A DNA stretch of 64,000 nucleotides from positions 159,316-223,315 of the forward strand of contig UCMT01000027.1 of the NCBI GenBank assembly GCA_900473795.1. Direction: 5' to 3'. Source of the stretch: Hyphomicrobiales bacterium (GTDB taxonomy: Bacteria; Pseudomonadota; Alphaproteobacteria; Rhizobiales; Rhizobiaceae). Positions 8,788-17,207 of this stretch are shown here, one piece after another (within the stretch, counting starts at the first letter, position 1; every line of letters starts with the position of its first letter). Both the position numbers and the translations under genes were made by a program. The notes beneath the pieces were generated by a model. The model was given only the letters and a program-made list of their open reading frames with translations, was not told where the DNA came from and searched no databases.

Positions 8788-9813
8788 ATGGCAAAAAGAA
8801 TTCTGACAGCGCTTATCGGCGCTGCCGTCATGGGGATTGGCGCTCACGGCGCATCGGCATCGACGCTTGGCGACGTCAAGGCAAAGGGCTTCCTGCAGTG
8901 CGGCGTCAACAGCGGGCTTGCAGGCTTCGCGGCGCCGGACGCGCAGGGCAACTGGGCCGGCTTCGACGTCGACTATTGCAAGGCCATTGCCGCTGCCATT
9001 TTCGGCGACGTCACGAAGGTGAAATACACGCCAACCTCCGCCAAGGACCGTTTCCCCGCGCTTCAGTCGGGCGAAGTCGATGTGCTTGCCCGCAACACGA
9101 CCTGGACAATCAACCGCGACACCGCGCTCGGTTTCAACTTCCGCCCCGTCAACTACTATGACGGCCAGGGCTTCATGGTCCGCAAGAGCCTTAACGTGAA
9201 GTCGGCGCTCGAACTTTCCGGCGCCGCCGTCTGCGTCCAGACCGGCACCACCACCGAGCTGAACCTCGCCGACTACTTCAAGACCAACAACCTGCAGTAC
9301 AATCCGGTCGTCTTCGAGAAACTCGACGAGGTGAACGCCGCCTATGACGCGGGCCGCTGCGACGTCTACACGACGGACCAATCCGGTCTTTACGCGACCC
9401 GCCTGATCCTGTCGGCTCCGGACGATCACATGGTTCTGCCTGAGATCATCTCCAAGGAGCCGCTCGGCCCGGCCGTTCGTCAGGGCGACGACCAGTGGTT
9501 CGATATCGTCAGCTGGGTGCACTACGCCCTGATCAACGCTGAAGATTTCGGTATCACCCAGGCCAATGTCGAAGAGATGAAGAAGTCTCAGAACCCGGAC
9601 ATCCAGCGCTTCCTCGGCGTTGAAGCCGATACCAAGATCGGTACCGATCTCGGCCTTGAAAACGACTGGGCCGTGAAGGTCATCAAGGGCGTCGGCAACT
9701 ACGGCGAAGTCTTTGAGCGCAACATCGGTGCCGGCAGCCCGCTCAAGATCGAACGCGGCTTGAACGCGCTGTGGAGCAAGGGCGGCATCCAGTACGCACC
9801 GCCGGTCCGCTAA
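8788..9813 (+). CDS. aapJ: General L-amino acid ABC transporter, periplasmic binding protein
   Basis: 341-residue substrate-binding protein of the broad-range Aap system, which takes up many L-amino acids. A Sec signal peptide (MAKRILTALIGAAVMGIGAHGASAS) ends near residue 24. The mature protein starts with the family pattern TLGDVKAKGFLQCGVNSGL and carries FDVDYCKAIAAAIFGD and EVDVLARNTTWT. The frame is open 123 codons upstream, but ATG at 8788 with AAGG upstream starts the signal peptide. It is the first gene of aapJQMP; a stable hairpin follows before aapQ, a common way to keep the binding protein in excess over the membrane subunits. Confidence 0.97.
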   Translation: MAKRILTALIGAAVMGIGAHGASASTLGDVKAKGFLQCGVNSGLAGFAAPDAQGNWAGFDVDYCKAIAAAIFGDVTKVKYTPTSAKDRFPALQSGEVDVLARNTTWTINRDTALGFNFRPVNYYDGQGFMVRKSLNVKSALELSGAAVCVQTGTTTELNLADYFKTNNLQYNPVVFEKLDEVNAAYDAGRCDVYTTDQSGLYATRLILSAPDDHMVLPEIISKEPLGPAVRQGDDQWFDIVSWVHYALINAEDFGITQANVEEMKKSQNPDIQRFLGVEADTKIGTDLGLENDWAVKVIKGVGNYGEVFERNIGAGSPLKIERGLNALWSKGGIQYAPPVR

Positions 9814-9829
9814 GCACGTGCAATGATTC

Positions 9830-9855
9830 GAGAAAGCGGCTCCGGCCGCTTTCTC
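9830..9855 (+). promoter_or_regulatory. Stem-loop between aapJ and aapQ (mRNA stabiliser or partial terminator)
   Basis: Perfect 11-bp hairpin GAGAAAGCGGC (9830-9840), loop TCCG, GCCGCTTTCTC (9845-9855), 17 bases after the aapJ stop. No T run follows, so it is more likely an RNA 3'-end stabiliser or attenuator that sets the aapJ to aapQMP ratio than a full terminator. Confidence 0.7.
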
Positions 9856-9910
9856 CTCCAATAATAAGAATCGCTCGCAACAGGGCGAATAGGGGATAAA
9901 GAGGCTCTGA

Positions 9911-11104
9911 ATGACAGTGGACGTCACGATTCCGCCCGGCAAAAACCGGCAAACAAGCTCATTTTTGAACGACCCCAAAGTTCGGGGCTACCTTTACCAG
10001 GCAATCACGATTCTTGTCCTGGCAATCGCGGTTATTTGGATCACTCAAAACACCATTGAGAATCTCAAGCGCGCCAATATCGCCTCCGGTTACGGTTTTC
10101 TGAGCGGGCGCGCGGGCTTCGACGTTGGCCAGTCGCTGATCGCCTACACCAGCGATTCGACCTATGGACGTGCACTGGTCGTCGGTTTCTTCAATACGTT
10201 GCTTGTCGCCGTAACCGGCATCTTCACCGCAACCATCATTGGTTTCATAGTCGGCATCGGCCGATTGTCGAAGAACTGGCTGATCGCGAAGCTGTCGATG
10301 GTCTATGTCGAGGTTTTCCGCAACATTCCGCCGCTGCTCGTCATCTTCTTCTGGTATTCGGGCGTTCTCGCCGTCTTGCCGCTGCCGCGCGACTCGCTGG
10401 CGCTGCCGCTCGACATGTACGTCAACAATCGCGGCCTTGCCTTTCCCCGGCCTGTCTTCGACAACGGCGCGCAGTTCACGTTTTACGCCTTTGTCCTTGC
10501 GGTGATCGCCAGCATTGCCTTTGTGCGATACGCGAACAAAAAGCAGATGGAGACAGGCAAGCGTCCGCCGGTCCTTTGGGTGGTGCTCGGCATGGTGATC
10601 GGCCTGCCGCTTCTGACCTTCCTCGTCACCGGCATGCCGATCTCGTTCGACGTTCCGATCGCCGGAAAATTCAACCTGACGGGTGGATCGGTTGTCGGGC
10701 CGGAATTCCTGTCGCTGTTCCTGGCCCTGTCATTCTACACGGCAGCCTTCATCGCGGAAATCGTTCGCGCCGGTATCCGCGGCGTCAGCCATGGCCAGTC
10801 TGAGGCGGCGCACGCGCTCGGCATTCGGCCAGGCCTGACCACTCGCCTGGTTGTCGTGCCGCAGGCGATGCGGATCATTATTCCACCGCTGACCAGCCAA
10901 TATCTCAACCTGACGAAAAACTCGTCGCTGGCCATTGCAGTCGGTTACGCCGATCTCGTCGCCGTTGGCGGCACAATCCTCAACCAGACGGGCCAGTCGG
11001 TCGAGGTGGTCAGCATCTGGCTCGTCGTCTATCTCACGCTCAGCCTTTCGACATCGCTGTTCATGAACTGGTTTAACGCCAAGATGGCACTGGTGGAGAG
11101 ATAA
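9911..11104 (+). CDS. aapQ: General L-amino acid ABC transporter, permease subunit AapQ
   Basis: 397-residue inner-membrane permease of the polar amino-acid family. The first membrane segment ([13 protein letters not shown]) is near residue 35. A long periplasmic insertion separates it from the C-terminal permease core. The EAA loop contacting the ATPase is in [15 protein letters not shown] near residue 300, followed by [17 protein letters not shown]. It lies 97 bases after aapJ and 4 bases before aapM, with which it forms the translocation pore. Confidence 0.96.
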   Translation: MTVDVTIPPGKNRQTSSFLNDPKVRGYLYQAITILVLAIAVIWITQNTIENLKRANIASGYGFLSGRAGFDVGQSLIAYTSDSTYGRALVVGFFNTLLVAVTGIFTATIIGFIVGIGRLSKNWLIAKLSMVYVEVFRNIPPLLVIFFWYSGVLAVLPLPRDSLALPLDMYVNNRGLAFPRPVFDNGAQFTFYAFVLAVIASIAFVRYANKKQMETGKRPPVLWVVLGMVIGLPLLTFLVTGMPISFDVPIAGKFNLTGGSVVGPEFLSLFLALSFYTAAFIAEIVRAGIRGVSHGQSEAAHALGIRPGLTTRLVVVPQAMRIIIPPLTSQYLNLTKNSSLAIAVGYADLVAVGGTILNQTGQSVEVVSIWLVVYLTLSLSTSLFMNWFNAKMALVER

Positions 11105-11108
11105 GTCG

Positions 11109-12266
11109 ATGAGCGCGCAACAAGCCAACTTCGTCCGGAGCGAGATGATCGCACCCACGACCCCACCGTTGCTTGAAAAAGGCTGGATTGCCTGGTTCCG
11201 CAAAAACCTGTTCGCCACGCCGAAGGACACGGTGTTGTCGATCGTTGCCCTCCTGCTTCTGGCCTGGTTCCTGCCGCCGGTAATCCGCTGGCTGTTCATC
11301 GACGCCGCCTGGACGGGTGGAGGCCGCGGCGTCTGCGCCACGGTCGCCCAGGGCGGTTCGCAGCCGGAAGGCTGGAGCGGCGCCTGCTGGGCGTTCGTCG
11401 GCGCCAAATTCGACCAGTTCATCTATGGCCGCTATCCGGTCGATGAGCGCTGGCGACCTATGCTGGTCGGCATCCTCTTCGTGCTACTGCTCGTGCCGAT
11501 GCTGATTCCGAAGATTCCCTACAAGGGAATTAACGCAGTCCTGCTTTTCGGCGTCCTACCCGTGGTTTCCTACTTCCTGCTGCTTGGCGGGGTTTTCGGG
11601 CTGGAATATGTCGAGACGGCGCTCTGGGGCGGCCTGATGGTCACCCTCATCCTATCCTTCGTCGGCATCGTCGTCTCTCTTCCGTTTGGAATTATCCTGG
11701 CGCTTGGACGACGGTCGAAAATGCCGGTCATCCGAATGATTTGCACCATCTTCATCGAAATCGTTCGCGGCATTCCGCTGATCACCGTGCTTTTCATGGC
11801 AAGCGTCATGCTGCCTCTGTTCATGCCGCCGGGAATGACCGTCGACAAGTTTTTGCGCGCCCTGATCGGGGTGTCGTTCTTTGCTTCCGCCTATATGGCC
11901 GAAGTGGTGCGCGGTGGTCTCCAGGCTATCCCGAAAGGCCAGTTCGAAGGAGCCGATTCACTCGGTCTCGGTTATTGGCAGAAAATGCGTCTCATCATCC
12001 TGCCACAGGCACTGAAACTGGTTATCCCAGGGATCGTCAACACCTTCATCGGCATGTTCAAGGATACGTCGCTTGTCTCCATCATCTCGATGTTCGACCT
12101 GCTCGGGATCGTTCGTCAGAACTTCTCGGACGCAAACTGGGCTTCGCCTGTGACGCCGCTGACCGGCCTGATCTTCGCCGGTTTTACTTTCTGGCTTTTC
12201 TGCTTCGGCATGTCACGCTATTCAGGGTTCATGGAAAGAAGGCTCGACAAGGGCCACAAAAGATAA
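11109..12266 (+). CDS. aapM: General L-amino acid ABC transporter, permease subunit AapM
   Basis: 385-residue partner permease of AapQ. Several hydrophobic helices are visible ([18 protein letters not shown], then [17 protein letters not shown]). The C-terminal core carries an EAA-type loop [19 protein letters not shown] and [20 protein letters not shown]. The N-terminal half has the large insertion typical of AapQ/M relative to ordinary His/Glu permeases. It starts four bases after the aapQ stop and precedes aapP by 19 bases. Confidence 0.96.
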   Translation: MSAQQANFVRSEMIAPTTPPLLEKGWIAWFRKNLFATPKDTVLSIVALLLLAWFLPPVIRWLFIDAAWTGGGRGVCATVAQGGSQPEGWSGACWAFVGAKFDQFIYGRYPVDERWRPMLVGILFVLLLVPMLIPKIPYKGINAVLLFGVLPVVSYFLLLGGVFGLEYVETALWGGLMVTLILSFVGIVVSLPFGIILALGRRSKMPVIRMICTIFIEIVRGIPLITVLFMASVMLPLFMPPGMTVDKFLRALIGVSFFASAYMAEVVRGGLQAIPKGQFEGADSLGLGYWQKMRLIILPQALKLVIPGIVNTFIGMFKDTSLVSIISMFDLLGIVRQNFSDANWASPVTPLTGLIFAGFTFWLFCFGMSRYSGFMERRLDKGHKR

Positions 12267-12285
12267 CAATTGAGGGGAAAACGTC

Positions 12286-13062
12286 ATGGCAAATGAAGCT
12301 TTGGCATCGAAACTGACGATCTCGTCCACGGACGTCGCCATTGAAATCGTCGGCATGAACAAATGGTACGGGGACTTCCACGTTCTGCGCGACATCAATC
12401 TCAAGGTCATGCGCGGCGAGCGCATCGTCATCGCCGGCCCGTCTGGTTCCGGCAAATCGACGATGATCCGCTGCATCAACCGGCTGGAAGAGCATCAGAA
12501 GGGCAAGATCGTCGTCGACGGCATCGAACTGACGAATGATCTGAAGAAGATCGATGAAGTGCGCCGCGAAGTCGGCATGGTGTTCCAGCACTTCAACCTC
12601 TTCCCGCATCTGACGATCCTGGAAAACTGCACCCTGGCGCCCATCTGGGTGCGCAAGATGCCGAAGAAGCAGGCGGAAGAAGTCGCCATGCACTTCCTCA
12701 AGCGCGTCAAGATTCCGGAACAGGCCAACAAATATCCCGGCCAGCTCTCCGGTGGTCAGCAGCAGCGTGTGGCGATTGCCCGTTCGCTGTGCATGAACCC
12801 GCGCGTCATGCTGTTCGACGAGCCGACCTCGGCGCTCGACCCGGAAATGATCAAGGAAGTGCTCGACACCATGGTCGGACTTGCCGAGGAAGGCATGACG
12901 ATGCTGTGCGTTACCCACGAAATGGGCTTCGCCCGCCAGGTCGCCAACCGCGTGATCTTCATGGACCAGGGCCAGATCGTCGAGCAGAACTCGCCGGCCG
13001 AGTTCTTCGACAATCCGCAGCACGAGCGCACCAAACTCTTCCTCAGCCAGATCCTGCATTAG
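12286..13062 (+). CDS. aapP: General L-amino acid ABC transporter, ATP-binding protein
   Basis: 258-residue ABC ATPase energising AapQM. Walker A is GPSGSGKST near residue 48, the Q-loop is in [11 protein letters not shown], the signature is [15 protein letters not shown], Walker B is [13 protein letters not shown], and the switch His is in [13 protein letters not shown] at 12286 is preceded by GAGGGGA. It is the last gene of the operon; a 15-bp-stem terminator follows 28 bases after the stop. Confidence 0.97.
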   Translation: MANEALASKLTISSTDVAIEIVGMNKWYGDFHVLRDINLKVMRGERIVIAGPSGSGKSTMIRCINRLEEHQKGKIVVDGIELTNDLKKIDEVRREVGMVFQHFNLFPHLTILENCTLAPIWVRKMPKKQAEEVAMHFLKRVKIPEQANKYPGQLSGGQQQRVAIARSLCMNPRVMLFDEPTSALDPEMIKEVLDTMVGLAEEGMTMLCVTHEMGFARQVANRVIFMDQGQIVEQNSPAEFFDNPQHERTKLFLSQILH

Positions 13063-13090
13063 ATCTGTCGCGATCCAACGATGCGCACTG

Positions 13091-13124
13091 CAGAAAGCCC
13101 GCGACGACCGTCGCGGGCTTTCTG
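13091..13124. terminator. Bidirectional terminator between aapP and the caspase operon
   Basis: Perfect 15-bp stem: CAGAAAGCCCGCGAC (13091-13105), loop GACC, complement at 13110-13124. It lies between two converging transcripts: 28 bases after the aapP stop and 18 bases after the last stop of the minus-strand caspase operon. The tails (TTTCTGG / TTTCTGC) are short on T but suitable for either direction. Confidence 0.8.
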
Positions 13125-13142
13125 GCTTGAAGGCGTGCGATC

Positions 13143-14699
13143 CTATTCTATCGTGTATTTCAGCGTTCCGAGCGACCAGCGCAGGCCGCGATTTTCGGTA
13201 TCGCCCGTCCAGGTCTTTCCAAGCTTGGCGACGATCTCGCTCACGCGCTTTCGCGCATCGAGCTCGGTATTGAGCCCCTGCGCTGCCGGCGCGACATCCT
13301 TCAAATCCAGATCGTCGGTGACGACGATTGCCACCAGCATGTTCTCGCCGCTGCCGTCCGCCTCGAAATCGAAGCCGTAATAGTCGTCCGGGATGGTCAG
13401 CGTCGAGCCCGCCGAGAGCGGCGTTATCTTCTGCGCCATCTCATTCGGGAAAATCTGCGTCGCAACGCCCTCACCGTTCACGTCGAGCAATATCAGATGG
13501 CCGTCATACTTGCTGGTGACGGAAATCTTGAAAGGTTGGCCTTTTTTCAGTGCCGGACCGGTATCAAGCGAGACCGTCACATCGCCCGTATCCGCCTTGC
13601 CAATGATATCACCAATGGCTGCCACCGGGTTTGCGTCGACGTAAGCCGTCGCCGCTCCGGCGTCGACCTTCGCCTCTTGGTACACCGGCTCTGGTTTGCC
13701 CTGCTGCTGGTCCGTCGCCGTTGCAGTCTGTTCCGTTTTGTACGGTTCCGGCTTGGCAACACTTGTTCCGAGCGCATCGGCCACGCTTTCCAGCTGTGGA
13801 TCGAGATTGTCACAGTTTTCCTGGGCCGAACAGTATTCCTTGGACTTTGTCGTCACATACTGGAAGAGCTCGGCATTGCTCACCAGACCGTTGGCGTTTC
13901 CATCCGATTCCGAAGGTTTGTAGCCGGCTACATAAGCAGAGGTAAAAACACCGTGACGGTCCTCGATAGGCAACCGCACATCGTCCCAGGCGACCTGATA
14001 GGGGGCAGCCGCACTCCAGGCGGTGACGCCGCCGGCCGTCAGTTCCGCCGGCTTGTCGACGACGCCCAGATCGATCCGCAGGCCGCGCGTCACCTTGTCC
14101 TTCGATGCCTGGGCGAAGGGGCGCGGCAGGTAGCGTGCACCGCTCATGCCGGAAAGCTTTTCGGTCGAGAGAGCGCGGGAGATCGTGCCGGAATGGCAGG
14201 CGTCGATCACCAGCGTCACCGCCCTGCCCTTCATCTTTTCCAAGAGCGCCTCGAGGTCGTCATCGAGGATGACATTCGTCCAGTCCGCTTCGCCGGCCTT
14301 GATGTCGTAGGTGGACAATGCCTCGTCCATCCCGTCCTCCTCGTCCTTGCTGACGTCCTTCACCTGCAGGCCATGTCCGGAAAAGTAGAAGTAGATCCGG
14401 TCGCCGGGCGCCGTTCCGGCAACCAGCCACTCATCGACCGAGGACAGGATCGCCGCGCGGCTGGCCTTGTCGTCGGTCAAGACGCGAATGGCTTCCGGCT
14501 TGAAGGACAGCGTACCGGTCAACAGACCCTCGATCGCCTTCACGTCGTTCTTCGGCCCATGCAGATACATGTCCTCCGGAAGGTTTTCATAGGTACCGAT
14601 GCCGACCAGCAGCGCCCGATCCTCTGCCTTTGCCGCAGGCGATTGCGCCAGCAGCAACGATGCACCGAGCAATCCTGCGACAGTTCGTAGCGCGGCCAT
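13143..14699 (-). CDS. Secreted caspase-family protease with EF-hand-like loop and DUF4384-like domain
   Basis: 518-residue peptidase C14 (metacaspase/orthocaspase type). A Sec signal peptide ends near PAAKA-ED (residue 25). In the caspase fold, the catalytic His is in YFYFSGHG (His 109) and the Cys in VIDACHSG (Cys 168). Asp before Cys is the metacaspase signature linked to Arg/Lys rather than Asp specificity. An EF-hand-like loop runs 266-277 (DGNANGLVSNAE). A Pro/Gln-rich linker then leads to a C-terminal beta-rich domain (about 380-480, KKGQPFKISVTSKYDGHLIL) like DUF4384. The start ATG overlaps the stop of the upstream caspase gene by one base (TGATG), so the two are translationally coupled. 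The substrate is unknown. Confidence 0.88.
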   Translation of the reverse strand: MAALRTVAGLLGASLLLAQSPAAKAEDRALLVGIGTYENLPEDMYLHGPKNDVKAIEGLLTGTLSFKPEAIRVLTDDKASRAAILSSVDEWLVAGTAPGDRIYFYFSGHGLQVKDVSKDEEDGMDEALSTYDIKAGEADWTNVILDDDLEALLEKMKGRAVTLVIDACHSGTISRALSTEKLSGMSGARYLPRPFAQASKDKVTRGLRIDLGVVDKPAELTAGGVTAWSAAAPYQVAWDDVRLPIEDRHGVFTSAYVAGYKPSESDGNANGLVSNAELFQYVTTKSKEYCSAQENCDNLDPQLESVADALGTSVAKPEPYKTEQTATATDQQQGKPEPVYQEAKVDAGAATAYVDANPVAAIGDIIGKADTGDVTVSLDTGPALKKGQPFKISVTSKYDGHLILLDVNGEGVATQIFPNEMAQKITPLSAGSTLTIPDDYYGFDFEADGSGENMLVAIVVTDDLDLKDVAPAAQGLNTELDARKRVSEIVAKLGKTWTGDTENRGLRWSLGTLKYTIE

Positions 14700-16240
14700 C
14701 AGAGTTTTTCCCGGGTGTAGAGCGGCTGGATCGCGACGCTCGTATCGGTACCGTCAATCCGCGTCATCAGCAGTTGCAGCAGCGTCGAGGCATCGACATT
14801 CTTGCTCGCCAGCGCAGCGCCGATGGCATCGATCGGCTCATTGGTTGAAATGGCGATGAGGTGATCGGCGCCGAAAGGTTCGACCACCTGCAGGTCGGTC
14901 AGCTTGAACTCGTGGCTTTCAGTCCCCTCCGCCTGCACGTCCAGCAATTGTACCTCGCCGGTATTGGCGAGGTTGAAGACGATCATGTTCTTGTATCCGG
15001 AGGCGGGCGCGTCGAATGCAAGGCGGTCACCGGCCCCATAGATATCCTTTTGCGGTTTCAACGATACCGTGCCGGGGTTCTGGCTCGCCATCGCTTTCAG
15101 AAAATCGAGCAGAATGAACTTGTTGACAACGACCTGGACATTGCTTTCGTTGACGTTTTCGCCGGCCACGTCCCCATTCGGCGTATAGAAGACGCCGCCC
15201 GCCGCATCCCAGCGGTAGGGCACGCCGCTGCCGCCGGTATTTTCCGGGACCATCTGCGAGCCGCTGACCGTCAGCGCCAACTTACCATCCCAGCCCCTTT
15301 CTCTCACAGGCTTATGCGTTTTCGTTTTCTGAGCACTTGGATCGGCCGCTACTGCTACGCTGCGGGTCAGCGGCATGACCACCTCATCCTCGGAGCGCGG
15401 CACCTGTGGCGTGAAGTTCGGGATCTGCAAGGCCTCGGACTGGTGCTTCACATTGGCAAAGACATAGTCCTCGAGTTCGATCCGGGAGATGCGGCCATCC
15501 TCATTCCGATCCGCCGATCCCTCGACCGCGCGGGCAAAACTCCAGCTCAGGGCTCCGCGCGCCTCGCCGCCGATGATCACTTCGGGCGACGGCTGGCTTT
15601 CCAGCGAAGCGGCAAGCACCGTCACCTGGCGGAACTGCGCCTCCTTGACCTGAGCGCCCGAGACCGCCTCCTCCGAAGGTGGCGGCAGTTTGACGGTGAC
15701 CGCCTGGGCAAGGCGCGTCTTGCCGGAAAAGGCGCGACTCATGCCGCCGGAATGGCAGCTGTCGGATACGAACAGCACATGCACGCCCTTGACCTCGGCT
15801 TCGGAAAACCAGGCATTCAACTCGTTGTCGACGATGATCTCGTGATCAGTCTCCTCGGCACGATTGCGGTCGAAGCCCGGCAATTGCAGGAATTCGTCGA
15901 GGCCATCCGCCTCGTCACCGGCGACGAGCTCCGGCATCTGCGCCCCGTGGCCGGCATAGGTGAAGATGATCGTATCGCCCTCACCCGCTGCATCGACAAA
16001 GCCCGTCCACGCGGCGCGGATATCGTCCTTGCGCGCGGCCGCATCGAAAAAGGTCGCCATCTGGTCTATGCCCGCCCGCCGCAGCGCGCCTTCGACGTCG
16101 GTCGCATCCTTCACCGCACCATCAAGGCTCACCTCATAGGGATAGGCATCAACGCCGACCACCAAGGCATAGGTTTTCGCATAAGCGGCACCGAGCGGCG
16201 CGGCGGAGACCAAAAGGGAAAGCAGCAGGGCGCGCAGCAT
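14699..16240 (-). CDS. Second secreted caspase-family protease with EF-hand-like loop
   Basis: 513-residue paralogue of the following gene. A signal peptide (MLRALLLSLLVSAAPLGAAYA) is followed at once by the first caspase strand KTYALVVGVDAY. The catalytic dyad is His 98 in FTYAGHGAQ and Cys 162 in VSDSCHSGG; both residues are kept and Asp is near Cys. An EF-hand-like loop occupies 244-255 (DRNEDGRISRIE). The C-terminal ~170 residues resemble the same DUF4384-type beta domain (GAGDRLAFDAPASGYKNMIV). GTG at 16243 and ATG at 16240 are both possible; GGAG is spaced for either. The gene begins three bases after the OmpA-type gene's stop and ends overlapping its paralogue. Confidence 0.87.
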   Translation of the reverse strand: MLRALLLSLLVSAAPLGAAYAKTYALVVGVDAYPYEVSLDGAVKDATDVEGALRRAGIDQMATFFDAAARKDDIRAAWTGFVDAAGEGDTIIFTYAGHGAQMPELVAGDEADGLDEFLQLPGFDRNRAEETDHEIIVDNELNAWFSEAEVKGVHVLFVSDSCHSGGMSRAFSGKTRLAQAVTVKLPPPSEEAVSGAQVKEAQFRQVTVLAASLESQPSPEVIIGGEARGALSWSFARAVEGSADRNEDGRISRIELEDYVFANVKHQSEALQIPNFTPQVPRSEDEVVMPLTRSVAVAADPSAQKTKTHKPVRERGWDGKLALTVSGSQMVPENTGGSGVPYRWDAAGGVFYTPNGDVAGENVNESNVQVVVNKFILLDFLKAMASQNPGTVSLKPQKDIYGAGDRLAFDAPASGYKNMIVFNLANTGEVQLLDVQAEGTESHEFKLTDLQVVEPFGADHLIAISTNEPIDAIGAALASKNVDASTLLQLLMTRIDGTDTSVAIQPLYTREKL

Positions 16241-16243
16241 CAC

Positions 16244-17134
16244 TCAGTTCTCCACATCGACTTCGACGCGCCGGTGCATCTGGTTCAGCGTCTCCTCGTC
16301 ATAGGCGCTGGCGTCGTCCGCCTTGAAGGGCTCGTCCTCGCCCTTTCCCACGGTTTTCCATTCTCCGGCATAGCCTTCGGCAGCGAGGTATTGCCCCAAA
16401 GCCTCCGCGCGCGCCAGCGACAGCGCGCGGTTGGCCCCGGCACCTCCAATCGGGTCCGTATGACCGATCAGAGTGATCGCTTTCGGTTTCACGGACTTGA
16501 GGCACTCGGAGAGGTCCTTGGCCGATTCCAGCCCCTCCGGCGTGAATTCGGCGGTGCCGAAAACGTATCGCACCGGCGTCGATTTCTTCTTCAGCGAAAC
16601 GCCGCGATAGCTGATCTTGCAGGCGCCGCGCATGGCAAGTTTCACGGGCCGCGGCGCCGCCAGCCGCATTTCGGTCGCCATGCGATCGAGCCGGGCAATG
16701 TATTTTGCGTCCGGGGCCATCCAGTCGGGCGTCAGCACCTCGTTCGACGCGTCCTCCAGCGCCAGCTGGTAGTAACGCGCTGCGGTCTCGTAGTTCCGGC
16801 GATCGCGGTTGATGTCGCCGAGCGCATCGAAGACCTGCCAGGGTGCTGCATTGCTCGTGCGGATCGTTTCGAGTTCCGGCTCGAAATCAGCGAGATTGGC
16901 GCCCTGCCCGACGGCACCGACGATCCGGTTGAACGACGCGAGCGCCGCCACGCGATTGATCATCGCCTTGTCATCCGCCGTACAGTCCGGCGCCTGGCCG
17001 CCGGCAATCTGCTGGGCCAGGGCCTCGTTTCCGGCATTGGTCGCCTCGGCAACCTGCGTCAGCGCATCGCAAGCCGCAAAGGCCGGGCCAGCGGCGAACA
17101 ATGCCAATAGCGACGTCACAACCACGATCTTCAT
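16244..17134 (-). CDS. OmpA-family peptidoglycan-binding protein with helical-repeat N-terminal region
   Basis: 296-residue exported protein. The signal peptide is MKIVVVTSLLALFAAGPAFA-AC. A helical middle (about 75-165), including YETAARYYQLALEDAS, resembles tetratricopeptide repeats. The C-terminal OmpA domain (about 190-295) shows VRYVFGTAEFTPEGLE, the peptidoglycan-binding IGHTDPIGGAGANRALSLAR and a final RRVEVDVEN. It lacks a beta-barrel, so I expect a periplasmic protein tethered to the cell wall. It sits 73 bases after the cytochrome gene and 3 bases before the caspase gene, which suggests it scaffolds these exported proteins; that role is inference. Confidence 0.85.
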   Translation of the reverse strand: MKIVVVTSLLALFAAGPAFAACDALTQVAEATNAGNEALAQQIAGGQAPDCTADDKAMINRVAALASFNRIVGAVGQGANLADFEPELETIRTSNAAPWQVFDALGDINRDRRNYETAARYYQLALEDASNEVLTPDWMAPDAKYIARLDRMATEMRLAAPRPVKLAMRGACKISYRGVSLKKKSTPVRYVFGTAEFTPEGLESAKDLSECLKSVKPKAITLIGHTDPIGGAGANRALSLARAEALGQYLAAEGYAGEWKTVGKGEDEPFKADDASAYDEETLNQMHRRVEVDVEN

Positions 17135-17207
17135 GGCGCTGTCTTCTCCATGCCATTCCCTGTTGTTTCGAACATCGCCCGGCCGCCGTTGGCAGCCGGG
17201 CGATCTG

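Noticed and set aside
14861..17110. Plus-strand frame of 749 codons
   Set aside because: It lies antisense to the caspase and OmpA genes, which have signal peptides and catalytic motifs; the plus frame has His/Arg-rich shadow composition.
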